In this document: one piece after another, positions 1 through 9,304 of the stretch | Layout: the number at the start of each line of letters is the position of its first letter | Position numbering within the stretch: the stretch's first letter is position 1 | From: CAZNNH01 sp964574335 | GTDB taxonomy: Bacteria > Acidobacteriota > Vicinamibacteria > Fen-336 | DNA length: 64,000 bases | Direction: 5' to 3' | NCBI GenBank assembly: GCA_964574335.1 | Contig: CAZNNH010000014.1 | Coordinates: 1-64,000 of the forward strand | The notes under the pieces: model-generated | Seen by the model: the letters and a program-made list of their open reading frames with translations, nothing else | Database searches by the model: none | What the model was told of the DNA's origin: nothing | Translations under genes and position numbers: made by a program

Positions 1-7
1 ACACGAT

Positions 8-40
8 CCGGGTTCGCCCGACACGCCGTAGCGAACCCGG
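8..40 (-). terminator. Inverted repeat directly after the methyltransferase stop
   Basis: A perfect 10-bp inverted repeat (arms 8-17 and 31-40, CCGGGTTCGC and its complement, 13-nt loop) begins at the base next to the TGA of the 41-793 gene. It could fold in the transcript as the end of the nine-gene operon. No T-run is visible before the window edge, so it may be a Rho-dependent or stabilising hairpin rather than a classical intrinsic terminator. Confidence 0.5.
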
Positions 41-793
41 TCATGTCCCCGGGGCGGCCGGCTTGCGGCCCAGGGCCAAGACGCTGGCGCCCAGGGGGAG
101 CGAGAGATGCCGGATCAGCCACGCCTCGCCGCGCAGCACGGTGCGGAACGTATGTTCGAGGGGCGGCGGCAGGAACCCCACGTCTGAGCCGGACCGGCCC
201 AGCACCCGATCCAGCGTTCGGCGCATCAAGAGCGCCGGAAGCAGCACGCTGTTGGCGTAGGTGGCCCGTAGCAGCACGAGGCCGGCCGACTCGAAAAGCC
301 GCCGGAGCTCACCACGGGTGTAGCGGTGTCGGGTGTAGACGGCCTCGTCATGGGCGCCGTAGAGCCATCGGAGTGCCGGCACACGAACCAGCAGCACTCC
401 CCCGGGGCGGAGCACCCGACACAGCTCGCCCACTGCCGACTGGTCGTCCTCGACCCAGCGGTGGTAGAGCACGTCGAAGGAGGTGACCGCGTCGAAGGTG
501 CCGGCTGCGAACGGCAGTCGCCCCAGCGGGGCCTGCGCCACGCTCACGCCTCGGGTCCGGCAGAAGCGCAGCGCCTCTCCCGACAGGTCCACGCCCACCG
601 CGCGGCCCCGCCGGCCGAGATGAGCCACCATGCTGCCGGTCCCGCAGCCGCTGTCGAGCAGTCTCCGGTCCCGGCCCGGCGTCTCAGCGAGGCCGGCTCC
701 ATCGAGCAGGGCGAAGCTGATCGCCCGCATGCCCACGTACCACCACATCGTCTCTTCCGCCTGGTACATGCGCTCGTACTCGACCGTTTTCAC
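41..793 (-). CDS. Class I SAM-dependent methyltransferase
   Basis: A 250-residue Rossmann-fold methyltransferase of the Methyltransf_11 type. The SAM-binding motif I DSGCGTG lies at residues 47-53, followed by an acidic GVDLSGEAL segment and the motif around SFDVLYHRW. The LRPGG turn typical of this family is near residue 130. The substrate cannot be read from sequence; position at the end of a glycan operon suggests a sugar or a polyprenyl-linked glycan intermediate. The start is GTG at 793, overlapping the TGA of the upstream gene by 4 nt (GTGA), so it is translationally coupled. It is the last gene of the operon and is followed at once by a strong inverted repeat. Confidence 0.85.
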   Translation of the reverse strand: MKTVEYERMYQAEETMWWYVGMRAISFALLDGAGLAETPGRDRRLLDSGCGTGSMVAHLGRRGRAVGVDLSGEALRFCRTRGVSVAQAPLGRLPFAAGTFDAVTSFDVLYHRWVEDDQSAVGELCRVLRPGGVLLVRVPALRWLYGAHDEAVYTRHRYTRGELRRLFESAGLVLLRATYANSVLLPALLMRRTLDRVLGRSGSDVGFLPPPLEHTFRTVLRGEAWLIRHLSLPLGASVLALGRKPAAPGT

Positions 794-2538
794 TCGGCGA
801 CCCGCTCGAACACCAGCCGCTCGACCTGGGCCGAGCCTCCCGGCGAGGTCTGAAGCGCCACCTCGTTCTGCTCGCGCCGGAGGATCCGGCGTGGGACCCG
901 CAGCTCGAGGTCCTGCAGCCCGGTGGTGAGCGGCAGCTCACCGAGCGGGTGGCGGTTGACGAGCACCGTCAGCCGACCCACACCCAGGGCGCGCACCGTG
1001 AGGCGCAGGTCGACCGGCACGTCGAGCGGAGCGAAGAGGCGGGCGCGGCCCAGGATGTCTCGGCAACGGAACTCCCCGCACACGTGCCTCACCCCCCAGC
1101 CGTCGGCCAGGAGGGCGGCATCCAGCTCGGGGCTGGCCCCGATGTCGATCACGCCGCCCAGGTTGTTCTGGCGGTAGAAGAGGTACTTGCCCGCCATCAG
1201 GTCGTACTGGGAGGGAGAAAGACCGTTCCTGAGGGCGAAAAGCCAGTTGGCGGGCCAGGCCACCGGCGAGCCCACCCACTCGCTGATCAGGCCGGCGTTG
1301 TGCCCGGCGACCCGGGCGAACGAGACGGTGTCGTCCCGGGGGATGAGCACCCGTCGGTACAGCTCCATGAACAGGAAGTTCCAGAGCACCAGCAGCGCCC
1401 CCCCGGCGGCCAGGACCCTTCCCGGTCGTCTTCTCGTCGTCTCCAGCAGCCAGGACAACGTGAGGCCCAGGCCTACCGCCAGAAACGGCAGCACCGAGTC
1501 GAAGCGCCGGTTCGAGAACGAGCCACCCGCCCACCAGTCGCCGGAGCAGGCGTTCACATAGCTCATCACCGAAAGCGGGAGCAGCAACTGAACGAAGAGC
1601 CGCGGACGCGACCGGGCCAGGAACAGTAGCCCCAAGAAGCCCGCCCAGAGCAGGGGGGTCCAGAACAGGAGCCCGTGCCGCGACGAGAAGAAGGTCTCGA
1701 GCAGGTAGGGGTGAGAAAGACGCAGGAAGTCCCGTCCGTGGGGAGGGTCCGTCAGCAGGTATTGACCGAAGATGGCCTTCCAGGCCAGGAGCTGGGGCAG
1801 CGCGCCTGCCGCGAAGCCGCCCAGCGTCACCCCGCCGCGCCACACCGTGGGACCCGGGCGACGGCGCAGGTGCAGCAGGAGCGTGCTGGCCGGCAGCAGC
1901 AGCAGGACGCCGTTCTGCCAGCGCACTGTCGCGGCCAGGCCGATCGCCAGCCCGACCGCCACGGACCGCCGGGTGGTCAGCTCGTCGCGCTGGTCCCACC
2001 AGAGGGCCAGCACCGCCGCGGCCAGGAAGAAGCTCCCGGCATGGCTCATCACCGGCTCGAAGACCAGGTACCAGTAGAGGAAGGTCCCGTAGAGCAGGAG
2101 CAACGTGGTCCAGAACGAGACCGCCGGCGGAACCACGGTCCGCAGCACCCGGCCGACCAGCAGCAGCCCCAGCAGGCCGTAGAACAGGCTCCCCAACATC
2201 ACCGCCCGGATGTGGGCCGGAGAGTAGCCGGATTGGACATCGCCGAGGGCCCGCGCCACCAGGTCCCCGGCGGCGTAGAAGGGGAACCACAGAAGCGCCG
2301 GGCCCACCGAGAAGATGGTCCGGCGATGTCCGGTGGACGTGGGCTGGACCTTGTCGCCCCGGCCCAGGATCCCGAAGTGCTCGAACTCGTTGGCGAAGTC
2401 CAGGTCGTGGTCGAAGTAGAGCGAGCGCACGTGGGAGTAGTACTCGACCGCATCCGCGTCGAGCCGTGGCATCGGCGTGGCGAGCTGGAGCGCCAGCGTC
2501 GGGGCGCCCAGCGCGAGCAGGAGCAGGCCTCTTCTCAC
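790..2538 (-). CDS. GT-C-like polytopic membrane protein, paralogue 1
   Basis: About 582 residues with a hydrophobic N-terminus and many membrane segments, then a soluble C-terminal part rich in beta strands. The acidic segment DADAVEYY (residues 27-34) and LDFANEFEHFG follow the first membrane segment, where GT-C glycosyltransferases using polyprenyl-phosphate sugars place catalytic acids. The same layout and motifs (VRSL, SRHGLLFWTP, SGDWWAGGSFSNRRFDS) recur in the 3854-5863 protein and more weakly in 9301-10677, so these are paralogues. The longer reading frame to 2643 is unlikely because GTG at 2538 overlaps the previous TGA in the GTGA pattern used throughout the operon. Function inferred: sugar transfer in the periplasm; substrate unknown. 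Confidence 0.72.
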   Translation of the reverse strand: MRRGLLLLALGAPTLALQLATPMPRLDADAVEYYSHVRSLYFDHDLDFANEFEHFGILGRGDKVQPTSTGHRRTIFSVGPALLWFPFYAAGDLVARALGDVQSGYSPAHIRAVMLGSLFYGLLGLLLVGRVLRTVVPPAVSFWTTLLLLYGTFLYWYLVFEPVMSHAGSFFLAAAVLALWWDQRDELTTRRSVAVGLAIGLAATVRWQNGVLLLLPASTLLLHLRRRPGPTVWRGGVTLGGFAAGALPQLLAWKAIFGQYLLTDPPHGRDFLRLSHPYLLETFFSSRHGLLFWTPLLWAGFLGLLFLARSRPRLFVQLLLPLSVMSYVNACSGDWWAGGSFSNRRFDSVLPFLAVGLGLTLSWLLETTRRRPGRVLAAGGALLVLWNFLFMELYRRVLIPRDDTVSFARVAGHNAGLISEWVGSPVAWPANWLFALRNGLSPSQYDLMAGKYLFYRQNNLGGVIDIGASPELDAALLADGWGVRHVCGEFRCRDILGRARLFAPLDVPVDLRLTVRALGVGRLTVLVNRHPLGELPLTTGLQDLELRVPRRILRREQNEVALQTSPGGSAQVERLVFERVAE

Positions 2539-3857
2539 GGTTCTCGGGGGGCGGCCTGGATCGAGCGGAGGGCGAGCTGGGCCGCCTGCTGCCCCAGATC
2601 GAAGGCCCCGCTGATGTTGCGGTCGTGGGGGTGGAGCTGGCACGAGTCGGTGAGGAACAGGTTCGCGATCGGGGTCTGCATGGCGGGGGTGCTGGTCCGG
2701 TAGTCGGTCAGGCAGATCGGCTGCGCGAAGCGGTCGCGGAAGACGGCGTGGAAGCGGATCCAGCTCGGGTCGAAAGCTGGGTTGACCAGCGCCAGCGAGT
2801 CGCAGTAGCGGCTCAGCACCTCCTCGTCCGATTGACCGTACCGCGGGTCGTCCGCCGACAGGTACTGGGGGACGTAGAGGACGTGGTCCCCATCCAGCTC
2901 CGGGACCGGGTTCAGGTTGGTGTACTCGATCATCCCGGCGAACGGGACCCGCCGGTCGTTGGTGTTGACCCAGAAGTACGGCGTCACCGCCCGCTTCAGC
3001 CGGAGGAACAGGCAGAAGATCCCGATGGTGGGGATCCGCTTGAGCTGCTCGACGTACTCCCCCTGGAGATCTGCGGCCAGGGCCCTGAAGCGAGAGGTGG
3101 TGACCGTGGAGATGACCGCGTCCGCGGAGAGCGTCTCACCCCCGCAGCGCACGCCGATGGTGCGTCCTCCCTGGAACAGGATCTTCTCGACCGGCGCCTG
3201 AAGCCTCACCTGTCCGCCCCGCGCCTCCAGGTCCCGCCCCAGCGCCTCCAGCACCACCGCGCTGCCGCCCTCGATGTAGCCGAGCTCCTCGCGCCAGGGC
3301 GAGGCGCGCGAGCGGGACAGCCGCACCATCCGGGCCCAGATCCAGGCTGCGCTGATCTCCGGGGCGTGCTCGGCGAACTTGAACCGCATCAGCGGCTCCC
3401 AGATCACCCGGTAGGCCGCCTTCCCGAACAGCCGCTGCAGCCACTCGATGGCCCGCTGCGGCGCCAGGTCGGCCTCTCGCATCCGGATCGCCCACTTCAC
3501 CGCCAGCCCGGCCCGCAGCCGGTCGTGGAGGGCCAGGGGGCGGAAGCGCAGCAGCTCGAGCGGGGTGAGAAAGGGGTAGAGCTGGCCGTCGACGAAGTAG
3601 GCCATGCGCGAGCTGCGCCAGTGCAGCTTCGCCGAAAGCCCCAGCTCCGAGAGCGTCTCGACCAAGAGGTCGTCGCCCTTGCAGATGAAGTGGTAGTAGC
3701 GCTCGATGCGCACGCCGTCGAGATCGAAGGAGCTGGCCAGGCCTCCCAGCACCGGACCCGCCTCCAGTAGCGTCACCCGGACCCCGGCCCGGGCCAGCAC
3801 CGAAGCGGCCTTGGCGCCCGCCGGTCCACCGCCGATCACGATGGCGGTGGCGGTCAC
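2535..3857 (-). CDS. NAD(P)/FAD-dependent oxidoreductase (amine-oxidase/UGM-like)
   Basis: A 440-residue flavoprotein. The dinucleotide-binding motif GGGPAG is at residues 9-14, with the beta-strand acid in TLLEAG, then RIERYYHFICKGD and a substrate-domain core similar to amine oxidases, protoporphyrinogen oxidase-like proteins and UDP-galactopyranose mutase relatives found in exopolysaccharide loci. GTG at 3857 overlaps the preceding TGA by 4 nt; the upstream extension of this frame is antisense-type noise over another gene. Lying between two GT-C-like paralogues, it may oxidise or rearrange a sugar or lipid carrier, but the reaction is not known. UGM-like ring contraction is one option. Confidence 0.8.
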   Translation of the reverse strand: MTATAIVIGGGPAGAKAASVLARAGVRVTLLEAGPVLGGLASSFDLDGVRIERYYHFICKGDDLLVETLSELGLSAKLHWRSSRMAYFVDGQLYPFLTPLELLRFRPLALHDRLRAGLAVKWAIRMREADLAPQRAIEWLQRLFGKAAYRVIWEPLMRFKFAEHAPEISAAWIWARMVRLSRSRASPWREELGYIEGGSAVVLEALGRDLEARGGQVRLQAPVEKILFQGGRTIGVRCGGETLSADAVISTVTTSRFRALAADLQGEYVEQLKRIPTIGIFCLFLRLKRAVTPYFWVNTNDRRVPFAGMIEYTNLNPVPELDGDHVLYVPQYLSADDPRYGQSDEEVLSRYCDSLALVNPAFDPSWIRFHAVFRDRFAQPICLTDYRTSTPAMQTPIANLFLTDSCQLHPHDRNISGAFDLGQQAAQLALRSIQAAPREP

Positions 3858-5863
3858 CGGTGCTCCCCGAGCCGCCGGAACGTCACGTGGTCGACCTGCA
3901 GGTCCTCGCCGTCCGTCTCCAACACCACGTCGTTGATCTCGCGGTGCCAAAAATCCGCCGCGACCTCCATCTCGTGCTCCTCGAGCTCGGCGGTGGCCAA
4001 GAAGCGCCCCGCCGGCCGACCGTTGACGGAGACCGTGACCGTGCGAGGCAAGGCCGAGGCGGCGCGGATGAGGACCGCGAGATCGACCGGCACGTCGAGC
4101 GGCGCGAAGAGTCGGGCCCGTCCCATGACCCGGCGGACGCCGGCCTCCCCATGGGACTCGATCCGGCTCCACCCCTCGCCCAGCATCGGCTCGTCGGCGC
4201 CGTCCCCGATCTCGATGAGCCCGCGCATGTTGTTGTGCATGTAGAAGAGGTACCGTCCGACCAGGCCGTCGTACTGGCTCGGCGGGCGGCGGTGCTGCAG
4301 CGCGAACACCCAGCTCGCCGGCCAGGTGGGCGGGCTGCCCACCGCGTCCGCCATCACCCGCCAGCCGTTCTCCACCATCCTCGGGAAGGAGACCGTGTCG
4401 TCGCGGGGGATCCATCCCCTGCGCACCTGCTCCGCGAGCGCCACGTTCCACCAGAGAAACGGGATCGCCGCCAGGGCCAGCACCGCCTGTGGCCGAGCCC
4501 GCAGCGTGACCCATGCCACCTCGACGAAGGCCGCCAAGCCTACCGCCAGCACCGGCAGCAGGCTGTCGAAGCGGCGGTTGGAGAACGACCCGCCGGCCCA
4601 CCAGTCGCCCGAGCACAGGTTCACGTACGTCATCAGGACCAGCGGCACCAGCAGCGGCAGGGCCAGGGATCGGCGGGTGCGGACGAGCGGGACGAAGCCC
4701 AGGAACGCGCCCCACAACACCGGCGTCCAGGACAGCAGTCCGTGTCGCGACGAGAACAGGGTGTTCAGCACGTAGGGGTGGTCGAACCTCATGAAGTGGG
4801 CACCGTGCGGTGGGTAGCGCAGGATCCACTCGTCGTAGAGGGCCTTCCAGGCCGCCATCTGGGGAAAGGCGCCGATCGCCGCGGCCGCCAGCAGGCAGGC
4901 GCCGCCGGCCACCCAGGTGGGCCATCGCCCGGGCTCCCGCCGCAGCGACTGCAGCAGCTCGAGGCCGGGCAGGATCAGCAGCACCCCGTTCTGCCAGCGC
5001 ACGCACATCGCGATCCCCATCGACAGCCCGAGCAGGGCGAAGCCCCAGACCGTCCGGCGCGTGCGATCCCGGTCCCACAGCCACACCGCGAGCGCGGCCG
5101 AGAACGCCGAAGGGGCGTGGGACATGGTGGGCTGCTGCACCATGTACCAGTGCAGGTTGGTCGCGCCCCAGGCCAGGAAGGCGGCGCCGAACGCCACCCG
5201 GCCGTCGAAGTAGCGGCGCAGCATCGATTCGATCAGCAGCACCGCCGCGAAGCCGTACAGCAGGCTGCCCAGCGCCACCGCGTTGCGGTGGGTGGGCCCG
5301 TACCCGGAGAGGTCGGCCGAGCCGCCGGCGAGGTCCTGCACCCGGGCCACGCCCTCCCCGATCCAGAAGAAGGGGCTCCACAAGATCGCCGGGCCGATGG
5401 CGAAGATGGAGCGGCGCAGCCCGGTCTTGGTGGGGACCCGGAGGTCGCCGCGCGTGATCAGGCCGAAGTGGGTGTACTCGTTGGTGAAGTCGAGGTCGAA
5501 GTCCTTCCACAGCGAGCGCACGTAGGGGTAGTACATGAGGCCGTCGCCGTTGATGCGCCCGCCAGCGAACTGGAACTGGAAGAGGGTCGGCAGCAGCAAC
5601 AGGCAGAGCGTCAGGCGCCCCCGAGAGATCCGTCGCTGTGGCACCGGCAGCACCCGGAAGCGGAGGACGAAGACCGCCCCCACCGCGGCCGCCCGCACCG
5701 CGAACCCGACCATCCCCACCGGCTCCGGCCCGAAGAGCGAGGCGCCGCCGGTCACGATGACCACCAGCAGTTCCAGCGTCAGCAGCAGCAGTACGGCCAG
5801 GCTCAGACGCTTCGGCCAGCTCGCCTGCCGGCCGGCGGCCGTGGGCGGCGCTGTCGGGCTCAC
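3854..5863 (-). CDS. GT-C-like polytopic membrane protein, paralogue 2
   Basis: A 669-residue integral membrane protein. Hydrophobic segments start near residues 21-40 and 55-100. The acidic motif in INGDGLMYYPYVRSL (about residues 104-118) plus LDFTNEYTHFG matches paralogue 1, as does the soluble C-terminal domain beginning near RLFAPLDVPVDL. These traits suggest a GT-C-fold glycosyltransferase using polyprenyl-linked donors, although no named family signature is complete. GTG at 5863 overlaps the upstream TGA by 4 nt. It may have arisen by duplication with the 790-2538 gene, with the flavoprotein gene caught between the copies. Confidence 0.72.
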   Translation of the reverse strand: MSPTAPPTAAGRQASWPKRLSLAVLLLLTLELLVVIVTGGASLFGPEPVGMVGFAVRAAAVGAVFVLRFRVLPVPQRRISRGRLTLCLLLLPTLFQFQFAGGRINGDGLMYYPYVRSLWKDFDLDFTNEYTHFGLITRGDLRVPTKTGLRRSIFAIGPAILWSPFFWIGEGVARVQDLAGGSADLSGYGPTHRNAVALGSLLYGFAAVLLIESMLRRYFDGRVAFGAAFLAWGATNLHWYMVQQPTMSHAPSAFSAALAVWLWDRDRTRRTVWGFALLGLSMGIAMCVRWQNGVLLILPGLELLQSLRREPGRWPTWVAGGACLLAAAAIGAFPQMAAWKALYDEWILRYPPHGAHFMRFDHPYVLNTLFSSRHGLLSWTPVLWGAFLGFVPLVRTRRSLALPLLVPLVLMTYVNLCSGDWWAGGSFSNRRFDSLLPVLAVGLAAFVEVAWVTLRARPQAVLALAAIPFLWWNVALAEQVRRGWIPRDDTVSFPRMVENGWRVMADAVGSPPTWPASWVFALQHRRPPSQYDGLVGRYLFYMHNNMRGLIEIGDGADEPMLGEGWSRIESHGEAGVRRVMGRARLFAPLDVPVDLAVLIRAASALPRTVTVSVNGRPAGRFLATAELEEHEMEVAADFWHREINDVVLETDGEDLQVDHVTFRRLGEHR

Positions 5864-7023
5864 GTCAGGCCCCGGTAGACCGCCTCGTAGCGGGGCGTCA
5901 AGACCTCGGGAGAGAAGGCTCGCGCCCGCTCCCGCGCCCCGTCGCTCAGGCGCCGTCGTAGGGCCCCGTCCGAGGCCAGCCGGGCTACCGCCGAGGCCAG
6001 CTCGGGGACGCCGTCCACCAGCAGGCCGCTTTCGTCGTGGGTCAGGATCTCAGGGGTGCCACCGGTGCTCATCGCCGCCATCGGGGTGCCCAGGGCGAGC
6101 CCTTCGAGCAGCACTCGGGAGAGCGGCTCCGGCCACAGCGACGGGAAGACCAGCACGGTGGCCCGTGCCATGGCCCGCAACACGTCGTCCTTGTCGGCCC
6201 AGCCGCGTTGGATCAGGGGAACGTCGCGGGCAGTGGCCTCGAACTTGATGGCATGGGTCTGGGTGCCCTCGCCGAGGATCACCAGCGGCAGGCCGGTCTT
6301 GGCTTCCGCCACCGCCGGCACCAGCAACCGCGCCCCCTTGTTCTCCTCGAGCTTGCCCACGAAGAGCAGGAACCGGTCGGGGAGCTGGAACGACGGCTCC
6401 GGCTCGGCCGCGGCCCGCACCTCGTCGGCGTCGAGGACGTTCGGCACCACGCTGACCCGGGGTACCTGGGCGGCGCGCAGCTCGGCAGCCACCGACTCGC
6501 TGACCGCGACGCTGGCCCCGGCGTGCTCGAGCGCCCGGCGCTTGCGCCACAGGTCGGCGCGCATGTAGGGGATGGCTCCCCAGGAGAAGGGGGCGGTGGC
6601 CGGCACTCTCCCCTGTACGCAGCGGGACATGGGGAGGACGCCACAGCCCGGGCAGACCTGTCCGCGGCTGATCAGCGTCGACCAGAAGCAGATCGGCCAG
6701 TGGTCCCGGAGCGTGACGGCGACCCGAGGCGAGCGCTTTCCGTCCAGGCAGCCGAGCGCCGAGAGCGAGAGCTGAGCGTGGAAGACGTCGGCCTCGGTCC
6801 TCGCCAGGCGGGCGGCAAAGGCGCGGGGCACCACGAAGCGCTTCCAGCCCTGGGCCCTCAGCCGCTCGACGGGGATCCCTCCATCGGTCGGCGAGCCCGG
6901 GCTGGTGGTGATGACCGAGACATCGTGGCCGGCGGCCCGCAAGCCCAGCGCCAGCGCTCGAGTCGACCAGCCGGCTCCGCCGGCTCGGGGTGGGAAGACT
7001 TCGCTGACCAGGACGATCTTCAA
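5860..7023 (-). CDS. Glycosyltransferase family 4
   Basis: A 387-residue GT-B enzyme. The N-terminal Rossmann domain opens with KIVLVSEVFPPRAGG, with a glycine-rich acceptor-side loop. The C-terminal donor domain has FVGKLEENKG and the retaining-GT EX7E motif EPLSRVLLE. A cysteine-containing stretch (CPGCGVLPMSRC) in the N-terminal half is unusual and could bind metal. TTG at 7023 is chosen because it gives a TTGA overlap with the upstream stop, while the upstream extension in this frame is meaningless. It transfers a nucleotide-activated sugar onto a growing glycan in the cytoplasm; acceptor unknown. Confidence 0.85.
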   Translation of the reverse strand: MKIVLVSEVFPPRAGGAGWSTRALALGLRAAGHDVSVITTSPGSPTDGGIPVERLRAQGWKRFVVPRAFAARLARTEADVFHAQLSLSALGCLDGKRSPRVAVTLRDHWPICFWSTLISRGQVCPGCGVLPMSRCVQGRVPATAPFSWGAIPYMRADLWRKRRALEHAGASVAVSESVAAELRAAQVPRVSVVPNVLDADEVRAAAEPEPSFQLPDRFLLFVGKLEENKGARLLVPAVAEAKTGLPLVILGEGTQTHAIKFEATARDVPLIQRGWADKDDVLRAMARATVLVFPSLWPEPLSRVLLEGLALGTPMAAMSTGGTPEILTHDESGLLVDGVPELASAVARLASDGALRRRLSDGARERARAFSPEVLTPRYEAVYRGLT

Positions 7024-8159
7024 CTCGTTATCCTCAGCAGCACGCTCTCCAGCCGCTCGCAGTGGCGAGCCCACGAGTATCGCTCAACCACCCGCTGCCG
7101 TGCACGCTCCCCCAAGCGATGCCGCAGCGCCGCATCGGTGGCGAGCCTCTCGATGGCTCGGGCCAAGCCCTCGGCCTCTCCGGCCTCGAAGTGCAGCCCC
7201 TCCTCGCCGTCGCGGACGATCTCGGTGAGGGGTTCGCGGCGGATGGTGATGCTGGGCAGGCCCGAGGCCATGTACTCGAAGAGCTTGAACGGGGACCAGA
7301 AAAAGCCCAGCCGCAGCTGGCGAAGACGGGCGGGGTCGTAGGGAGCCACCCCGATGTCAGCGCTCGCCACCACCTGCGGCATCTCCTCGTAGGGTAGCGC
7401 TCCCAGGTAACGGCCCGGGAAGCCGGCGGCCGGCAAGCTGCGGGGCCCGCCGGCGAAGACGAAGAAGAGGTCCGTGCGCTTCCCCAGCCGCCGAGCCGCC
7501 GCCTCCAGGACGTGCACGCCATGCCAGGGCCGGAAGCTGCCCACGAACAGCACCACCACCGCGCCATCCGGGACCCCCCATGTGGCGCGCAGCGCAGGCG
7601 AGCGGCGCTCGGGGCGGAACAGCTCGACGTTGGCACCCCAGGGAAGGGTCTCGGTCTTGGAGCGCGCGAAGCCCGGGACGATCTCCGGGATCGGGGCCAG
7701 CAGCGCCGCCGCCTCCCGGACCAGGCGCTCCCGGCGCCGCCGCAGCGGCCGCACCACCATCAGGGCGTCCAGCAGCCCCTTGAGCGAGCCCGGATGGTCG
7801 ACGATGGGGGCGTTGACCTCGAGCAGCACCGGCAGCCGCCGTGAGCGCGCCACCGACACACCCTCGCCGCCGAAGTTGTAGTAACGCTCCATCACCACGT
7901 CGGGCCCGGCCTGGTCGGCGATGGCCGCCACCTGGGACCGGGCGCGGAAGCGGAAGAAGCGGTGAGGCGGCCACCAGGCCACTCGGTGGAAGACGACGCC
8001 AGCGCGCTCCTCCCGCTCCGGCGCAGGCGGGTCCCGGTGGACCACGGCGTGCACCTGATGTCCCCGCGCCGCCAGGCCCCGGGCCACCTCGAGCACGTGG
8101 ACGCTGCCTCCGGTGCGCCCCGGCACCCGCTGGTCCGAGGCGACGTAGAGGATCCTCAC
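7020..8159 (-). CDS. Glycosyltransferase family 4
   Basis: A 379-residue GT-B glycosyltransferase. The N-terminus reads VRILYVASDQRVPGRTGGS with the glycine loop at residues 15-17. The C-terminal half holds VLFVGSFRPWHG and the donor-site segment SPFKLFEYMASGLP, as in GT4 enzymes. GTG at 8159 overlaps the TGA of the preceding methyltransferase gene by 4 nt. A motif such as MERYYNFGGEG in the acceptor domain gives no substrate clue. It works with the neighbouring GT4 enzymes on successive sugars of the same polymer (inferred from the operon). Confidence 0.85.
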   Translation of the reverse strand: MRILYVASDQRVPGRTGGSVHVLEVARGLAARGHQVHAVVHRDPPAPEREERAGVVFHRVAWWPPHRFFRFRARSQVAAIADQAGPDVVMERYYNFGGEGVSVARSRRLPVLLEVNAPIVDHPGSLKGLLDALMVVRPLRRRRERLVREAAALLAPIPEIVPGFARSKTETLPWGANVELFRPERRSPALRATWGVPDGAVVVLFVGSFRPWHGVHVLEAAARRLGKRTDLFFVFAGGPRSLPAAGFPGRYLGALPYEEMPQVVASADIGVAPYDPARLRQLRLGFFWSPFKLFEYMASGLPSITIRREPLTEIVRDGEEGLHFEAGEAEGLARAIERLATDAALRHRLGERARQRVVERYSWARHCERLESVLLRITS

Positions 8160-9304
8160 GTCCTCTCCTTGCGAGGGATCGGCCGCAGCAGACCGAAGAA
8201 GGGACCGGTCCGGATCCCTCCGAACAGCACCACGTCCAGCTTGAGCAGGAAGGTCAAGGCCCGGGCCAGGGCCAGAGCCAGGGCGCCGTGCCGGGCGGCC
8301 GCAGCCGGCGTCTCCGTGCCGGCGGTCTCGTCGGTGGTTGGCTTGGCACCGGAGGCCGGGCGGCGCCGCCGCCGGTGCTCGTACAGGCGAAGCAACAGGT
8401 CCTCGATCACGGCCTTGAACACGACGTTGTAGTAGCGGCGCTCCACCACCTCCAGCCCGGCCACCCGACACAGCTCGTCGAGGTGCTCGTGGCTCCGGAT
8501 CGCGTTGACGTGGTCGCTCTTGCGCAGCGCCTCGCGCTCGTGGTCGATGAGGCCGGCCTGGCCCAGCCGGCGGGCCAGACGATTCACCAGGCGCTGGAAG
8601 CGGGCCAGCCGCGAGGACTCCATGGCATGGGTGTACACCGCCAGCCGTCCGGTGGGGCCGATCACGCGCCGCGCCTCCCGCAGCACTCCGGTGACGCCGG
8701 CCTCGTCGAGGTGCTCGAGCACGTCGAGGGAGTAGGCGTGGGGAAAGCTCGCCTTTCGGAAGGGGAGCCGGCGCAGGTCGCCCAGGACCAGGTCCAGGCT
8801 CTGCCGGGCCCGGGGCAGGAAGAACGGCGCCACGTCGAGCCCGGTAACCGGAGCACCACCGCGCCCGGCATGAAGGGCCAGCTTCCCGGCACCACAGCCC
8901 AGGTCCAGGATCGCTTCCCGCGAATCCGGTCCCAGCATCCGGCAGGCCATGTCGATCTTGACCCGCGCCGAGAGCACCGGTGGACCATCGACCACGTGGA
9001 GCCGCTCCTGGAACTCGTGATCCGCGTAGCGCGTGACGTCACCCACCTGGTCCCTTGGCACCAGGTCGACGAAGCCCTCCGCCTCGTGGATCGGGTATCG
9101 GGAGCCGCAGCAGGGGCAGTCGAGCCCGGCGCCGTTCGGCACCAGGTGCACCTTGTCGGGGCCGCCGCAGGCACAGCCGACCCGGACCGCATACTCGTCG
9201 GCACAGGCCGCGTGGCCGGCACCGGGTCGTGCGCAGGTCGGACAGCCGAAAGGCTCCAGGCACACCGGGCAGGCGACGCGCTCGAGCAGCCCGGGGGAGA
9301 TCAT
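8156..9304 (-). CDS. SAM-dependent methyltransferase with Cys-rich N-terminal domain
   Basis: A 382-residue protein in two parts. Residues 1-70 contain at least ten cysteines in CxxC-like pairs (CPVC 12-15, CPTC 21-24, CAC 44-46, CPCC 63-66), which looks like two zinc ribbons of the Trm112 type. Residues about 85-320 form a class I methyltransferase with motif LDLGCGAGK (133-141), LDVAPFFLP and a SLDVLEHLDE acidic loop. ATG at 9304 overlaps the upstream TGA (ATGA). A basic C-terminal tail follows. Small zinc domains fused ahead of methyltransferases occur in sugar and lipid-carrier methylases; the exact target is unknown. Confidence 0.8.
   Translation of the reverse strand: MISPGLLERVACPVCLEPFGCPTCARPGAGHAACADEYAVRVGCACGGPDKVHLVPNGAGLDCPCCGSRYPIHEAEGFVDLVPRDQVGDVTRYADHEFQERLHVVDGPPVLSARVKIDMACRMLGPDSREAILDLGCGAGKLALHAGRGGAPVTGLDVAPFFLPRARQSLDLVLGDLRRLPFRKASFPHAYSLDVLEHLDEAGVTGVLREARRVIGPTGRLAVYTHAMESSRLARFQRLVNRLARRLGQAGLIDHEREALRKSDHVNAIRSHEHLDELCRVAGLEVVERRYYNVVFKAVIEDLLLRLYEHRRRRRPASGAKPTTDETAGTETPAAAARHGALALALARALTFLLKLDVVLFGGIRTGPFFGLLRPIPRKERT

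Noticed and set aside
43..2077. Plus-strand frames of 65-342 residues opposite the nine-gene operon
   Set aside because: They are antisense to well-supported genes, rich in Arg/Pro/Gly/Gln, show no family motif, and reflect high-GC codon bias.
2538..2643. N-terminal extension of the first GT-C paralogue
   Set aside because: Proline/arginine-rich, overlaps the end of the flavoprotein gene, and the GTGA junction supports the shorter start.
3858..5510. N-terminal part of a 991-residue minus-strand frame containing the flavoprotein
   Set aside because: It lies in another frame over paralogue 2, and the flavoprotein itself begins at GTG 3857.
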